A stretch of 64,000 nt of DNA from contig JAPLUI010000318.1 in the NCBI GenBank assembly GCA_026397725.1, positions 1-64,000 on the forward strand, read 5' to 3'. Source of the stretch: Verrucomicrobiota bacterium. Its GTDB lineage: Bacteria > Verrucomicrobiota > Verrucomicrobiia > Verrucomicrobiales > Akkermansiaceae. The notes beneath the pieces were generated by a model, which saw only the letters and a list, made by a program, of their open reading frames with translations, did not search any database and was not told where the DNA came from. The first letter of the stretch is position 1. Each line of letters begins with the position of its first letter. Positions 25,820 through 34,434 of this stretch are shown here, piece by piece. The translations under genes were made by a program, and so were the position numbers.

Positions 25820-26830
25820 ATGCTTCATCAGTCAGCAAGGGCTTGTCAACTCGATCAAAGCCGATCCCAACAAACCCTGATCCTTGCCATGTGGCTCGCC
25901 GTGGTTCTATCAGCGACATCGGTGCCGGCAGTCCAGATCTCGGGTCTTTTCGGGGATCACATGGTGTTGCAGAGGGACAAACCGATAGGAGTCTGGGGAT
26001 CTGGCGAAGCGGGCGAGTCGATCCAGGTGAAACTCGCCGCAAACTCGGCATCCGCCATCACGAACGCCGATCCCTGGTATTTCGGGCAGATGGTCCACCA
26101 GGAGACGGGCATCCCCATCGGGATCATCAAGACCAACTGGGGCGGAGCGCTGCCGGAGCATTGGATGTCTCCGGATTCCATGAAAGAAGTCCCGGAGCTT
26201 GCCGCCTTGCATGCTGAATTCTCGCACCAGCTCAAGGTGTACGAAGAGAACCTGCCGCGGAACATGCAGCTTCTCGAGGATTGGGTGCGTGCTGCGAATG
26301 AAGCCAAATCAAAGGGACTTGAAATTCCGTCCATCCCGTTAGCCGGGAACCTGAGCCCGATCTGGGCCCCGCCGGACTACGTCGGCTGCTTCAGCATGTA
26401 CAACGGGATGATCAGCTACCTGACGCGCTTGCCTATCAAGGGCGTGACCTGGTACCAGGGGGAATCGAGCCAGCTCGACGGGCCGCTTTACTACTACAAG
26501 ATGCTGGCGCTGATTAACGGCTGGCGCAAAGTCTGGAATGATCCGGACATGCCCTTTTACTTTGTCCAACTGCCCAACCCGTCCGGGGCCAGCGGCCTGC
26601 CGGAGTTCAATCCCATCGGCATCTGGTATTTCCGCGAGGCCCAGGCCAAGTGCCTGCGGATTCCCCACACCGGGATGGCGGTAACGATCGATGTCGGCGA
26701 GGAGGACCTGCACCCGCGCAACAAGTACGACATCGGGCGGCGCCTGGCCCGGATTGCCCTGGCCAAGGACTATGGCAAGAACATTGAGATTTTCACATTC
26801 AAGCCTCGAACCAACCATTACTTCTTATGA
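25820..26830 (+). CDS. Sialate O-acetylesterase-like protein missing the nucleophile block
   Basis: An AGGAGG at 25808-25813, six bases before ATG 25820, decides the start over ATG 25787. The 336-residue protein has a signal peptide and the usual opening (F-G-D-H-M-V-L-Q-R-D). After S-A-I-T-N-A-D (near residue 80) it jumps in frame to Y-F-G-Q-M-V-H-Q-E-T-G-I-P-I-G. The missing stretch is where the family carries G-D-V-W-L-C-S-G-Q-S-N-M, so the catalytic serine is gone. The later G-V-T-W-Y-Q-G-E and the acid-His element E-D-L-H-P remain. The C-terminus also ends early, just after D-Y-G-K-N-I-E, with an unrelated tail overlapping the next gene (ATGA). Probably inactive. Confidence 0.7.
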   Translation: MLHQSARACQLDQSRSQQTLILAMWLAVVLSATSVPAVQISGLFGDHMVLQRDKPIGVWGSGEAGESIQVKLAANSASAITNADPWYFGQMVHQETGIPIGIIKTNWGGALPEHWMSPDSMKEVPELAALHAEFSHQLKVYEENLPRNMQLLEDWVRAANEAKSKGLEIPSIPLAGNLSPIWAPPDYVGCFSMYNGMISYLTRLPIKGVTWYQGESSQLDGPLYYYKMLALINGWRKVWNDPDMPFYFVQLPNPSGASGLPEFNPIGIWYFREAQAKCLRIPHTGMAVTIDVGEEDLHPRNKYDIGRRLARIALAKDYGKNIEIFTFKPRTNHYFL

Positions 26831-29772
26831 AAACATCAGATCCTTCCGCCAGTCTCATCACATTCCAACGGCTTGTGATCGTCGCCACCATGAGCTTGCA
26901 CGTCGTGGGCGGCACGGCCACTGCCGAGGACCGCGTCACGGTCGTCGACCGCCCGGATGTCTCGCAGAAAAACGCTTGCTATGCAGGCAACCGGGAGCCC
27001 CTGCTGCCAAGTCCGTTGATCAAATTGCCCATCGGCTCGATCAAGCCGAAGGGCTGGCTGCGCAAGCAACTGGAATTGGAGGCAGACGGCTTTACCGGCC
27101 ACCTGACCGAGATCAGCGGCTTCTGCCACCAGGACGGCAATGCCTGGCTGAGTCCGTATGGCGAGGGTGGGGCGTCATGGGAGGAGGTCCCCTACTGGTT
27201 CCGCGGCTACGCGGCGCTGGGCTACGTGTTGGACGATCCAAAGATCATCGCAGAGGCAAAGCCGTGGATCGAGGCGGCGATTGCCACCCAGGCCGAGTTC
27301 GGTTACTTCGGCCCGACGGCCAACCTCAACGCGCCCATCCATCCGCCCGTTCCCGTGGAACTCTTGACCACGGCAGACGGCAAGCCGGGCCTCGACGCGG
27401 AATATTTCGACGGCGTGGATTTCAAGACGTCCAAACTCAAGCGGGTGGACGCCAAGATCGACTTTGACTGGGGCATGAAACCGCCCATCGACGGTTTGAA
27501 GTCAACGGATTACAGCGTCCGTTGGACGGGACGCATCACCGCCAAGGAGACGGGCGACTATGTCTTCTCGTTGTATAGTGATGACGGTGCCAAGCTCTGG
27601 ATCGACAATGTTTTGGTTGTCGACAATGGGGGCTCCCATGCGCCCTTGACGGTCACCGCCAAACAGGCGCTGCATCTAACAGCCGGCCAGCCGCACGACC
27701 TGAAGATTGAATACTTCCAAGGCATCAACGGCGCGGAGATCCGCCTGGGATGGAAGCAACCGGGCGGCACCTATCAGCCCCGGAACATCATTCCCGACCT
27801 GATGCCTAACATGAACATGGTCTATGCCCTCATGTTCTATCAAGAGTACACCGGCGACCAGCGGGTCATCGACCTCCTGAAAAAATACTTCCAGTGGCAG
27901 CTCCAGATCCCCGACAGGATGTTCTTCTCGGGAGGCTGGCAAGTGCCGCGCAACGGCGACAACCTGGACGCCATTTACTGGCTTTACAACCGCACGGGCG
28001 AGCCGTTCCTGCTGGAACTCGCCGCCAAAACCCAGCGCTGCGGCGAATCCTGGATGGGCGTCTCCACGGGCGGCCACAATGTCCAGTTTTGCCAGGGCTT
28101 CCGCAAGCCCGCCCATTTCTATCAGCAGAACAAGGACCCCCAATTCCTGGAAATGCCCGGCAAGAACTGGGATAGCATCATGGGCATCTACGGTCAGGTC
28201 CCCGGCGGGACCTTCGGCGGTGACGAGTTCGCCCGCCCGGGCTACACCGATCCGCGCCAAGCCATCGAGACCTGCGGGTGCGTCGAGATGATGATCTCCG
28301 AGCAGATCCTGACCCGCATCACCGGCGACTTGAAGTGGGCCGACCGCTGCGAAAACGCGGCCTTCAACACGCTGCCGGCCACCATGACCGCCGACATGAA
28401 GGCCCTGCGTTATCTCACCTCGCCCAATCAGGTCAACTCCGACAAGCGCAGCAAGGCACCCGAACTGGCCGACGGCGGCCCCATGCAGGTGATGAATCCG
28501 CACGACCACCGCTGCTGCCAGCATAACAGCGGCGCGGGCTGGCCGTATTACGCCGACAACCTCTGGCAGGCGGCACCCGGCAACGGCCTGGCGGCCATCT
28601 TCTATTGCGCCTCGACGGTCAAGGCGAAGGTCGGCGGCGGCGTCATGGTCATGATCGACGAAGAGACGCATTATCCCTTCGACGGCAACGTGCAGTTTGC
28701 CATCGCCCCCGAAACACCCGTCCGGTTTCCGCTCTACTTGCGGGTGCCGGGTTGGTGCGAGAAGGCACGCGTGACGCTCAACGGGCAAGCGGTGGCCGTG
28801 CAGTCCAAACCGGGCGCCTATCTTCTGATAGACCGGATGTGGCAGCCCGGCGACCGTCTAACGTTGGAGATGCCCATGGAGATTGCCGTGACAACCTGGA
28901 CCGCCAATCAGAACAGCGTCTCGGTCAATCGCGGTCCGCTGACGTTCTCGGTCAAAATCGGCGAGGAATACCGCCGCTCGGGCGGCACCGAGGCCTGGCC
29001 CGCCTGGGAAATCATGCCCACCACGGCATGGAACTATGCCTTGCAGTTCGATCCGCGGAAACTTGAGGCCTCGTTCAAGGTGGTCACGAAAACCTGGCCG
29101 TCTAACAACATGCCGTTCACCCATCAAGGCACCCCGCTGGAAATCCACGCCCAAGCCAGAAAACTTCCCAACTGGAAGGAAGACCATTTGGGATTGGTGG
29201 ACAAACTCCAGCCCAGCCCGGTGAAATCTAACGAGCCGGTCGAAACCGTGACGCTGATCCCGATGGGTGCCGCACGGCTGCGCCTCGCGGCATTGCCGGT
29301 AATCGGAACGGGCCCCGATGCCCGCGAGTGGCAACTGCCCCCCGAGCCGTTGATGTCCTACAGCCGCGGTGGTCCCGACCCTTACGAAGCGATGTTCGAC
29401 GGCAAGATACCCGGGAATTCCAACGACCCCGGCGTGCCGCGCTTCACAACCTACTGCTTCGGTGGCGCGGAACACGGCAAACTGCACTGGGTCCGGCGCA
29501 ACATCGACCAGGCAAAATCCGTCTCGTCGTGCGAGGTGTACTGGGTCGACGAAGCATCGCCTCCGGGCGATGTGCGCCTGCCGAAATCGTGGCGCGTGCT
29601 TCACCTCAGCGGCAAGGAATGGAAGGAAGTCGAGAACCCGAGCGGCTACGGCATCGAGCCCGACAAGTCCAACACCGTCACCTTCAAACCGGTGAAGACC
29701 ACCGCGCTGAGGCTCGATGTGCAGTGCCAGGAGGGTCGCGCCATGGGCATCTATGAATGGCAGATCAAATAG
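26827..29772 (+). CDS. GH127-like beta-L-arabinofuranosidase with a nested PA14 domain
   Basis: The 981-residue secreted protein has the DUF1680/GH127 opening (L-P-I-G-S-I-K-P-K-G-W-L, about 68-79). At about residues 185-320 a PA14-type domain (Y-S-V-R-W-T-G-R-I and S-D-D-G-A-K-L-W-I-D) is inserted inside the (alpha/alpha)6 barrel. The barrel then resumes with M-V-Y-A-L-M-F-Y. E-T-C-G-C-V-E (near 480) and H-R-C-C-Q-H-N (near 560) supply the Glu/Cys residues that in GH127 bind zinc and act as the cysteine nucleophile. A discoidin-like domain related to the front of the GH43 protein ends the chain. All key residues are present, so it is probably active on arabinofuranosides or a related sugar. 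Confidence 0.8.
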   Translation: MKTSDPSASLITFQRLVIVATMSLHVVGGTATAEDRVTVVDRPDVSQKNACYAGNREPLLPSPLIKLPIGSIKPKGWLRKQLELEADGFTGHLTEISGFCHQDGNAWLSPYGEGGASWEEVPYWFRGYAALGYVLDDPKIIAEAKPWIEAAIATQAEFGYFGPTANLNAPIHPPVPVELLTTADGKPGLDAEYFDGVDFKTSKLKRVDAKIDFDWGMKPPIDGLKSTDYSVRWTGRITAKETGDYVFSLYSDDGAKLWIDNVLVVDNGGSHAPLTVTAKQALHLTAGQPHDLKIEYFQGINGAEIRLGWKQPGGTYQPRNIIPDLMPNMNMVYALMFYQEYTGDQRVIDLLKKYFQWQLQIPDRMFFSGGWQVPRNGDNLDAIYWLYNRTGEPFLLELAAKTQRCGESWMGVSTGGHNVQFCQGFRKPAHFYQQNKDPQFLEMPGKNWDSIMGIYGQVPGGTFGGDEFARPGYTDPRQAIETCGCVEMMISEQILTRITGDLKWADRCENAAFNTLPATMTADMKALRYLTSPNQVNSDKRSKAPELADGGPMQVMNPHDHRCCQHNSGAGWPYYADNLWQAAPGNGLAAIFYCASTVKAKVGGGVMVMIDEETHYPFDGNVQFAIAPETPVRFPLYLRVPGWCEKARVTLNGQAVAVQSKPGAYLLIDRMWQPGDRLTLEMPMEIAVTTWTANQNSVSVNRGPLTFSVKIGEEYRRSGGTEAWPAWEIMPTTAWNYALQFDPRKLEASFKVVTKTWPSNNMPFTHQGTPLEIHAQARKLPNWKEDHLGLVDKLQPSPVKSNEPVETVTLIPMGAARLRLAALPVIGTGPDAREWQLPPEPLMSYSRGGPDPYEAMFDGKIPGNSNDPGVPRFTTYCFGGAEHGKLHWVRRNIDQAKSVSSCEVYWVDEASPPGDVRLPKSWRVLHLSGKEWKEVENPSGYGIEPDKSNTVTFKPVKTTALRLDVQCQEGRAMGIYEWQIK

Positions 29773-29801
29773 GACGAACACTCACATAGCAACAAGTTGC
29801 A

Positions 29802-30665
29802 ATGAAAAGACCTATTATCACATCCATTTTGTTAGGATGCATGGGTGGCATTCTTTGGGGCGGCACGGCGAAACTCACGGTGGACCTGGACCAGCCCGGG
29901 GCGAAAGTCAGCCCGGAACCTGCGGATTGGCAACAGTGGCTGCCGAAATACGCGGAAGCCGTAAAGCAGGCGAAAACCGGGCCTTATGTGGAAGGTGCCA
30001 AAAGTTACCGCCTCAGCTTTCATGCCCGCTGCACGCCCGGTTTCAAAGGTCCGCTGACCGTGTCCATTGAAAAGCAGGATGGCACGGTGCTCGCCAGCCA
30101 GCCTTTCGAGGGCATCGGCGACAAGTGGAAAAAACATGAAGCCCTGCTGACGGTTAGAGAGACCGATCCCGACGCCCGGCTGGTTCTATCAGCAAGCCGG
30201 GAGGGAACCCTCTGGCTCGACATGGTGTCCCTGTTTCCCAAAGACACCTACCAGGGCCGGATGAACGGACTCCGGCCGGACTTGATGAAAATGCTGGAGG
30301 ACATGCACCCCGCCTTTGTCCGGCTTCCCGGCGGATGTTTCATCGAGGGATGGAAGCCCTTCCATCTCAAGGATATCGTCTCCGGTCTGAAGAAGACCGC
30401 AAAAGGGCAGGACCTGATCCTCAAGGTGGTGAACATTGCCGCAGTGCCCTACGACACCGCGCTTGACCTGCGGAACGCCGGTCGCTTGGCCGCTACCGGG
30501 GAGGCGCTGGTGCTCCAGGCGGACCGGGTGGACGCGGAAAACTCCTTTGAAAAACCGCTCGATGTGGTGCCGGCAACGACGAAGCTAACCGGCATTGCGC
30601 CGGGCTTCCGGCACCCCTTTCCGCCCAATTCGGTGCCGGTCCTGCGGCTCGGCGTGGAGCGATAG
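29802..30665 (+). CDS. GH51 alpha-L-arabinofuranosidase remnant without catalytic barrel
   Basis: The 287-residue protein starts with a signal peptide and L-T-V-D-L-D-Q-P-G-A-K-V-S-P, the normal GH51 opening. It then skips in frame to a CBM-like sandwich (about 38-150) and F-V-R-L-P-G-G-C-F-I-E-G (about 170-181). After another in-frame skip near 30,370 it reaches the C-terminal domain (D-L-I-L-K-V-V-N, then P-P-N-S-V-P-V-L-R-L-G). Family members are commonly about 500-850 residues. Both catalytic glutamates, which lie in the missing barrel, are gone. The remaining pieces are strand-rich carbohydrate-interacting domains. Confidence 0.7.
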   Translation: MKRPIITSILLGCMGGILWGGTAKLTVDLDQPGAKVSPEPADWQQWLPKYAEAVKQAKTGPYVEGAKSYRLSFHARCTPGFKGPLTVSIEKQDGTVLASQPFEGIGDKWKKHEALLTVRETDPDARLVLSASREGTLWLDMVSLFPKDTYQGRMNGLRPDLMKMLEDMHPAFVRLPGGCFIEGWKPFHLKDIVSGLKKTAKGQDLILKVVNIAAVPYDTALDLRNAGRLAATGEALVLQADRVDAENSFEKPLDVVPATTKLTGIAPGFRHPFPPNSVPVLRLGVER

Positions 30666-30772
30666 AACAGTTTGAGGAAGACCGGAAAACACACCTGATA
30701 GGAACCACAAGAATGATATATAATGTGTCCTGTCACGGTATCCATACCGGCCAGCTACCGCAGCACCCCACC

Positions 30773-32704
30773 ATGAAATCAACACTGATCACCCTTTCAT
30801 GCGGCCTGTTTGCGGCGGCATCCATCCAAGCCGCCGAATCGCGCCAGGCACCGCTCGACGTCGTTGAACCCAAGGTGCCGGACAAGCTTTGCCGCGTGAC
30901 GCTCAACCGCCAGGAACTCGGCGGGGAAATCGACCGCCGCCTCCAGAACCTGATTTACAAGAACTTCATGGTGATCGATTTGGACGGCGGCTGGCTCAAT
31001 CACTTTCGCAACCGCACGGACCGCGGCGGCGCAAGTCACGTCTATTACGGCATTGGCAAGGTGTTGGATGCCGGCAGCCTGTTTGCCGCCTACACGGGCG
31101 ACCCGAAAGTCGCCGCACGCACGCAATCTATCATCGACGGGCTGGAAAAATCCCGCGACCCCGACGGGTACCTCGGGTTCTGGAAGGTCGAGCCGGAGAA
31201 CCGACAGGACCATATCAACTGGATTCTCCACGAGCAGGAATACATCAACCTGGCATTCGTGCGGAACTATCGCTGCACCGGCAATCGCCAGGCACTGGCA
31301 GACGCGAAAATCATGGGCGACTACATCCTCAAGACGTTTCCAACGCCGCAGAACCCGTGCTATGACGCGGGCGAAATCTGCACGGCCGGCCTGCCGGAAG
31401 GGATGCTGGAGCTCTACCGCATGACGGGTGACAAGCGGTATCTCGACTTCGCCGCCGACGTGCCGCACGGCAACAACCGCAGCGAGGTCCAACTCGCCTC
31501 GCTGCGCACATGGGAACAGGATTTCAGCCACCGCCCGTGCCATGTTTATGTCATGCTCGCACGCTGCTATGCCCAGACCGAATTGTTCCGCCTAACAGGC
31601 GAAGAGAACCTACTGAACATGAGCCGCTTCATGCGCCACGAGTTGCTCAAGAAGAACGAAGGCGGCATGCTGGTCACCGGATCGTGCTCCGAGGGTGAGA
31701 TGTTTGCCTACAACCAGAACGGCAGCGGCGCCATCGGCGAATCATGCGTCACCGCCTACGTGCTGCGCTGGATCGACAGCCTGATGCGCATGGAGGGCGA
31801 CATGCGCTATGGTGACTTGATTGAACGGACCATTTACAACGCCTTGTTCGGAGCCAACTCGCCCGACGGACGCCAAATCCGCTACTTCACCCCGTTCACC
31901 GGCGAGCGCCAGTATGATAGCCACAACGACACGTTCTGCTGCTGCGGGAATTACCGCCGGGCGGTGGCGGAGTTGCCGCAGAAAATCTACTACCGCACGC
32001 CGGACGGCGGAATCGCGCTGAATCTCTTCACCGGCTCTAACAAGACATTCGACGTCAACGGGCAGGCCGTCACGCTGCGGCAGGAAACCGCCTATCCGAA
32101 CGACGGCGAGGTGAAACTCACGTTTTCCACCCCGAAGCCGGTGGCGTTCGCGTTTCAATTCCGCACGCCACGCTGGTGCGAAAAGATCACGCTGCGGGTG
32201 AACCACGAAGCCCCGGTGACGATCGACCCGGTAGAGCGGAATCTCGGGAGTTATGTGTTGAACCGGATCTGGAAGGATGGCGACGTGGTGAACATCTCGA
32301 TGCCGATGGGGTGGCGCTTCCTGCGCGGCCGGGCGGTTCAGGACGGGCGGGTGGTGCTGCTGCGCGGTCCGGTGGTGTATGGTGTCGGCAAAGCCCGCAA
32401 CGCCGCACTGTTTGCGAAGTGCCCCGATCCGCGCAACCTCGTCATCGAACCGGCTTCCATCTCACAGCCGGTGAAGGATGATTCGATTCGTCCCGGCGGC
32501 TTGCAAGCCGTCGCCAAAGCGTGGCTCAACCCGGAACGCACCGGCGAACAAGCCGATGTCGCCCTAACAGAGTTCATCGACCCCAGCGGGCAGGAAATCT
32601 GTTTCCGCGTGCCGAACCTTGCGGACACGTCGCCGCTGCGGCTGACGGACGACGAAATCATGTCCTGGCCTAACGATAACGTCAACGCACTAATCACACC
32701 ATGA
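30773..32704 (+). CDS. GH127-like (DUF1680) beta-L-arabinofuranosidase
   Basis: From ATG 30773, which begins a clean signal peptide (M-K-S-T-L-I-T-L-S-C-G), the protein is 643 residues; an in-frame ATG at 30713 is less likely. The (alpha/alpha)6 barrel contains I-Y-K-N-F near 60, C-T-A-G-L-P-E-G-M-L near 210, G-E-S-C-V-T-A-Y near 323 and F-C-C-C-G-N near 390. The E-x-C and Cys-Cys residues correspond to the zinc-cysteine centre of GH127. The C-terminal sandwich (R-T-P-R-W-C-E-K) is complete. Unlike the 26.8-kb copy it has no nested domain. It overlaps the next gene as ATGA, so the two are probably translationally coupled. Confidence 0.78.
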   Translation: MKSTLITLSCGLFAAASIQAAESRQAPLDVVEPKVPDKLCRVTLNRQELGGEIDRRLQNLIYKNFMVIDLDGGWLNHFRNRTDRGGASHVYYGIGKVLDAGSLFAAYTGDPKVAARTQSIIDGLEKSRDPDGYLGFWKVEPENRQDHINWILHEQEYINLAFVRNYRCTGNRQALADAKIMGDYILKTFPTPQNPCYDAGEICTAGLPEGMLELYRMTGDKRYLDFAADVPHGNNRSEVQLASLRTWEQDFSHRPCHVYVMLARCYAQTELFRLTGEENLLNMSRFMRHELLKKNEGGMLVTGSCSEGEMFAYNQNGSGAIGESCVTAYVLRWIDSLMRMEGDMRYGDLIERTIYNALFGANSPDGRQIRYFTPFTGERQYDSHNDTFCCCGNYRRAVAELPQKIYYRTPDGGIALNLFTGSNKTFDVNGQAVTLRQETAYPNDGEVKLTFSTPKPVAFAFQFRTPRWCEKITLRVNHEAPVTIDPVERNLGSYVLNRIWKDGDVVNISMPMGWRFLRGRAVQDGRVVLLRGPVVYGVGKARNAALFAKCPDPRNLVIEPASISQPVKDDSIRPGGLQAVAKAWLNPERTGEQADVALTEFIDPSGQEICFRVPNLADTSPLRLTDDEIMSWPNDNVNALITP

Positions 32705-34368
32705 GAACACGAGTCGCCTGTATTTGCTCAGCGCTGCTGCCACTGTTCGGTGTGGTTGCCGCACCGGAACAGGCCGTCCCGGTGGCGTGGGTTCGCTTCG
32801 ATGATGGTAAAAATGCCTTTCCCGCGATGCGCGTGCTGTGGGATCGCGAGCCGTCAGCGCCCGCTGACGACGCACGCTTCCGGCAGGCGGAGCAGAACGC
32901 GCGGCAGGCCGCCGAGGCATGGTTCCGCTGCCGGCGCTACGTCGATGGTTGGCTCGCGCACGCCGATCCGAAGACCGGCCTGATCCCGCGGAATCTGCGC
33001 GAATCGCAATATTGGAACGGCCGCGATTCCGCGGCTGACAATTATCCGTTCATGGTGCTCACCGCCGCGATGACCGATCGCGAACTGCTAGAGGGACGTC
33101 TCACTGACATGCTGAAGACGGAAATCCGCCTCACTTGCCGCGTCGACCGGCTGCCGGATGACTTCCTGTTTGCGACACAGGGCTGGCGTCGCGAGAAGGT
33201 GGACCCGGCTGCCATCATCTTCGACGGCGCGGAATACGTGAAGGACGGCCTGCTCTACATCGCCGAATGGATCGGGCCCAACGCGTGGAGCGAGCGGATG
33301 CTCGGCATCATTGACGACATCTGGAAAAACGCGGCCATCGAGACGCCATCCGGAATAATCCCCACGCTCAACTTCGAGGTCAACGGCGATCTGCTCCAAA
33401 CCTGCTCGCGTCTCTACTGGTTCACCGGCGAGCGCAAATATCTCGACTGGGCGCTCCGCCTCGGTGACTATTATCTGTTAGGAAACCACCACCCGACACG
33501 CGATATGAAGGAACTCGCGCTTGGCGATCACTCCTGCGAGGTCATCAACGGACTCTCGGAACTCTACGTGGCCTGCAAGTACGCCGCGCCCGAAAAGAAG
33601 CAGGCTTACGAGAAACCGCTGCATGAACTGTATGACCGCCTGCTGGAAATCGCGTGCGACGAGCGCGGCCTGATCTTCCTGAGCGTCAACCCGCAGACCG
33701 GCACGCACGGCCCGCGGCTCACCGACAACTGGGGTTACAATTATGACGGCATCTACACGGCATATCTAACGGACGGCACCACGGCCTACCGCGACGCCAT
33801 CCGCAAGGTGCTCGGCAACCTGCCCTCGTTCGCCGGTTACTTCCGCGACATGGACAGCCTGGCGGATTCCATCGAGGGCGCAATCACGCTCTACAACCTT
33901 GAACCCATTCCCGGCGCGACCAACTACATCGAACGTGAGATGCGCTCGATGTGGTCCATCCAGAAGCCCGATGGCGTCATCGAGGGCTGGCACGGCGATG
34001 GCAACTTTGCACGCACGTCGCTGATGTACGCGCTGTGGAAGACGCAGGGTTGCCACATCGAACCGTGGCGCGCCGATGTCCGCCTCGGCGCGGTGCGTGA
34101 TGGCGACAAGCTCTGCATCAGCCTCGCCGCCGACCAACCGTGGACCGGTAAGCTGATCTTCGACCGCGCGCGCCACAAGGAGATCATGCACCTGCCGCTC
34201 GACTACCCGCGCATCAACAAATTCCCCGAGTGGTTCACCGTCCAATCCGCTCGGCGCTATGCCATCGCCGGCCTGAACCACGAATCTAACGGAGCCGAAC
34301 TCGCGGCCGGCGTCCCCGTCACCCTCCAGGCCGGCCAGGAACTGCGGCTGGAAGTTTCGCAACACTGA
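32701..34368 (+). CDS. Secreted six-hairpin glycosidase-like protein
   Basis: The 555-residue protein has a short signal peptide (M-R-T-R-V-A-C-I-C-S-A-L-L). Its alternating helical pattern is typical of (alpha/alpha)6-barrel enzymes, with landmarks S-A-A-D-N-Y-P-F-M-V-L (about 105-115), F-D-G-A-E-Y-V-K-D-G-L and D-N-W-G-Y-N-Y-D-G-I-Y (about 342-352). A C-terminal strand domain follows about residue 450. No single CAZy family could be assigned by eye; lyases, GH88/105-type and GH127-type proteins share this fold. Its start overlaps the preceding GH127-like gene, pointing to a joint role on the same glycan. Confidence 0.6.
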   Translation: MRTRVACICSALLPLFGVVAAPEQAVPVAWVRFDDGKNAFPAMRVLWDREPSAPADDARFRQAEQNARQAAEAWFRCRRYVDGWLAHADPKTGLIPRNLRESQYWNGRDSAADNYPFMVLTAAMTDRELLEGRLTDMLKTEIRLTCRVDRLPDDFLFATQGWRREKVDPAAIIFDGAEYVKDGLLYIAEWIGPNAWSERMLGIIDDIWKNAAIETPSGIIPTLNFEVNGDLLQTCSRLYWFTGERKYLDWALRLGDYYLLGNHHPTRDMKELALGDHSCEVINGLSELYVACKYAAPEKKQAYEKPLHELYDRLLEIACDERGLIFLSVNPQTGTHGPRLTDNWGYNYDGIYTAYLTDGTTAYRDAIRKVLGNLPSFAGYFRDMDSLADSIEGAITLYNLEPIPGATNYIEREMRSMWSIQKPDGVIEGWHGDGNFARTSLMYALWKTQGCHIEPWRADVRLGAVRDGDKLCISLAADQPWTGKLIFDRARHKEIMHLPLDYPRINKFPEWFTVQSARRYAIAGLNHESNGAELAAGVPVTLQAGQELRLEVSQH

Positions 34369-34434
34369 AACACAACCCCGCTGCCATGATTTGCCTTCAA
34401 AACCGCAAGAATCAAGAACCACAATGAACCTGAC

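Noticed and set aside
30713-30773. TATAAT-like sequence at 30718 as promoter for the second GH127 gene
   Set aside because: No suitable -35 element lies 16-18 bases upstream; a single AT-rich hexamer is weak evidence.
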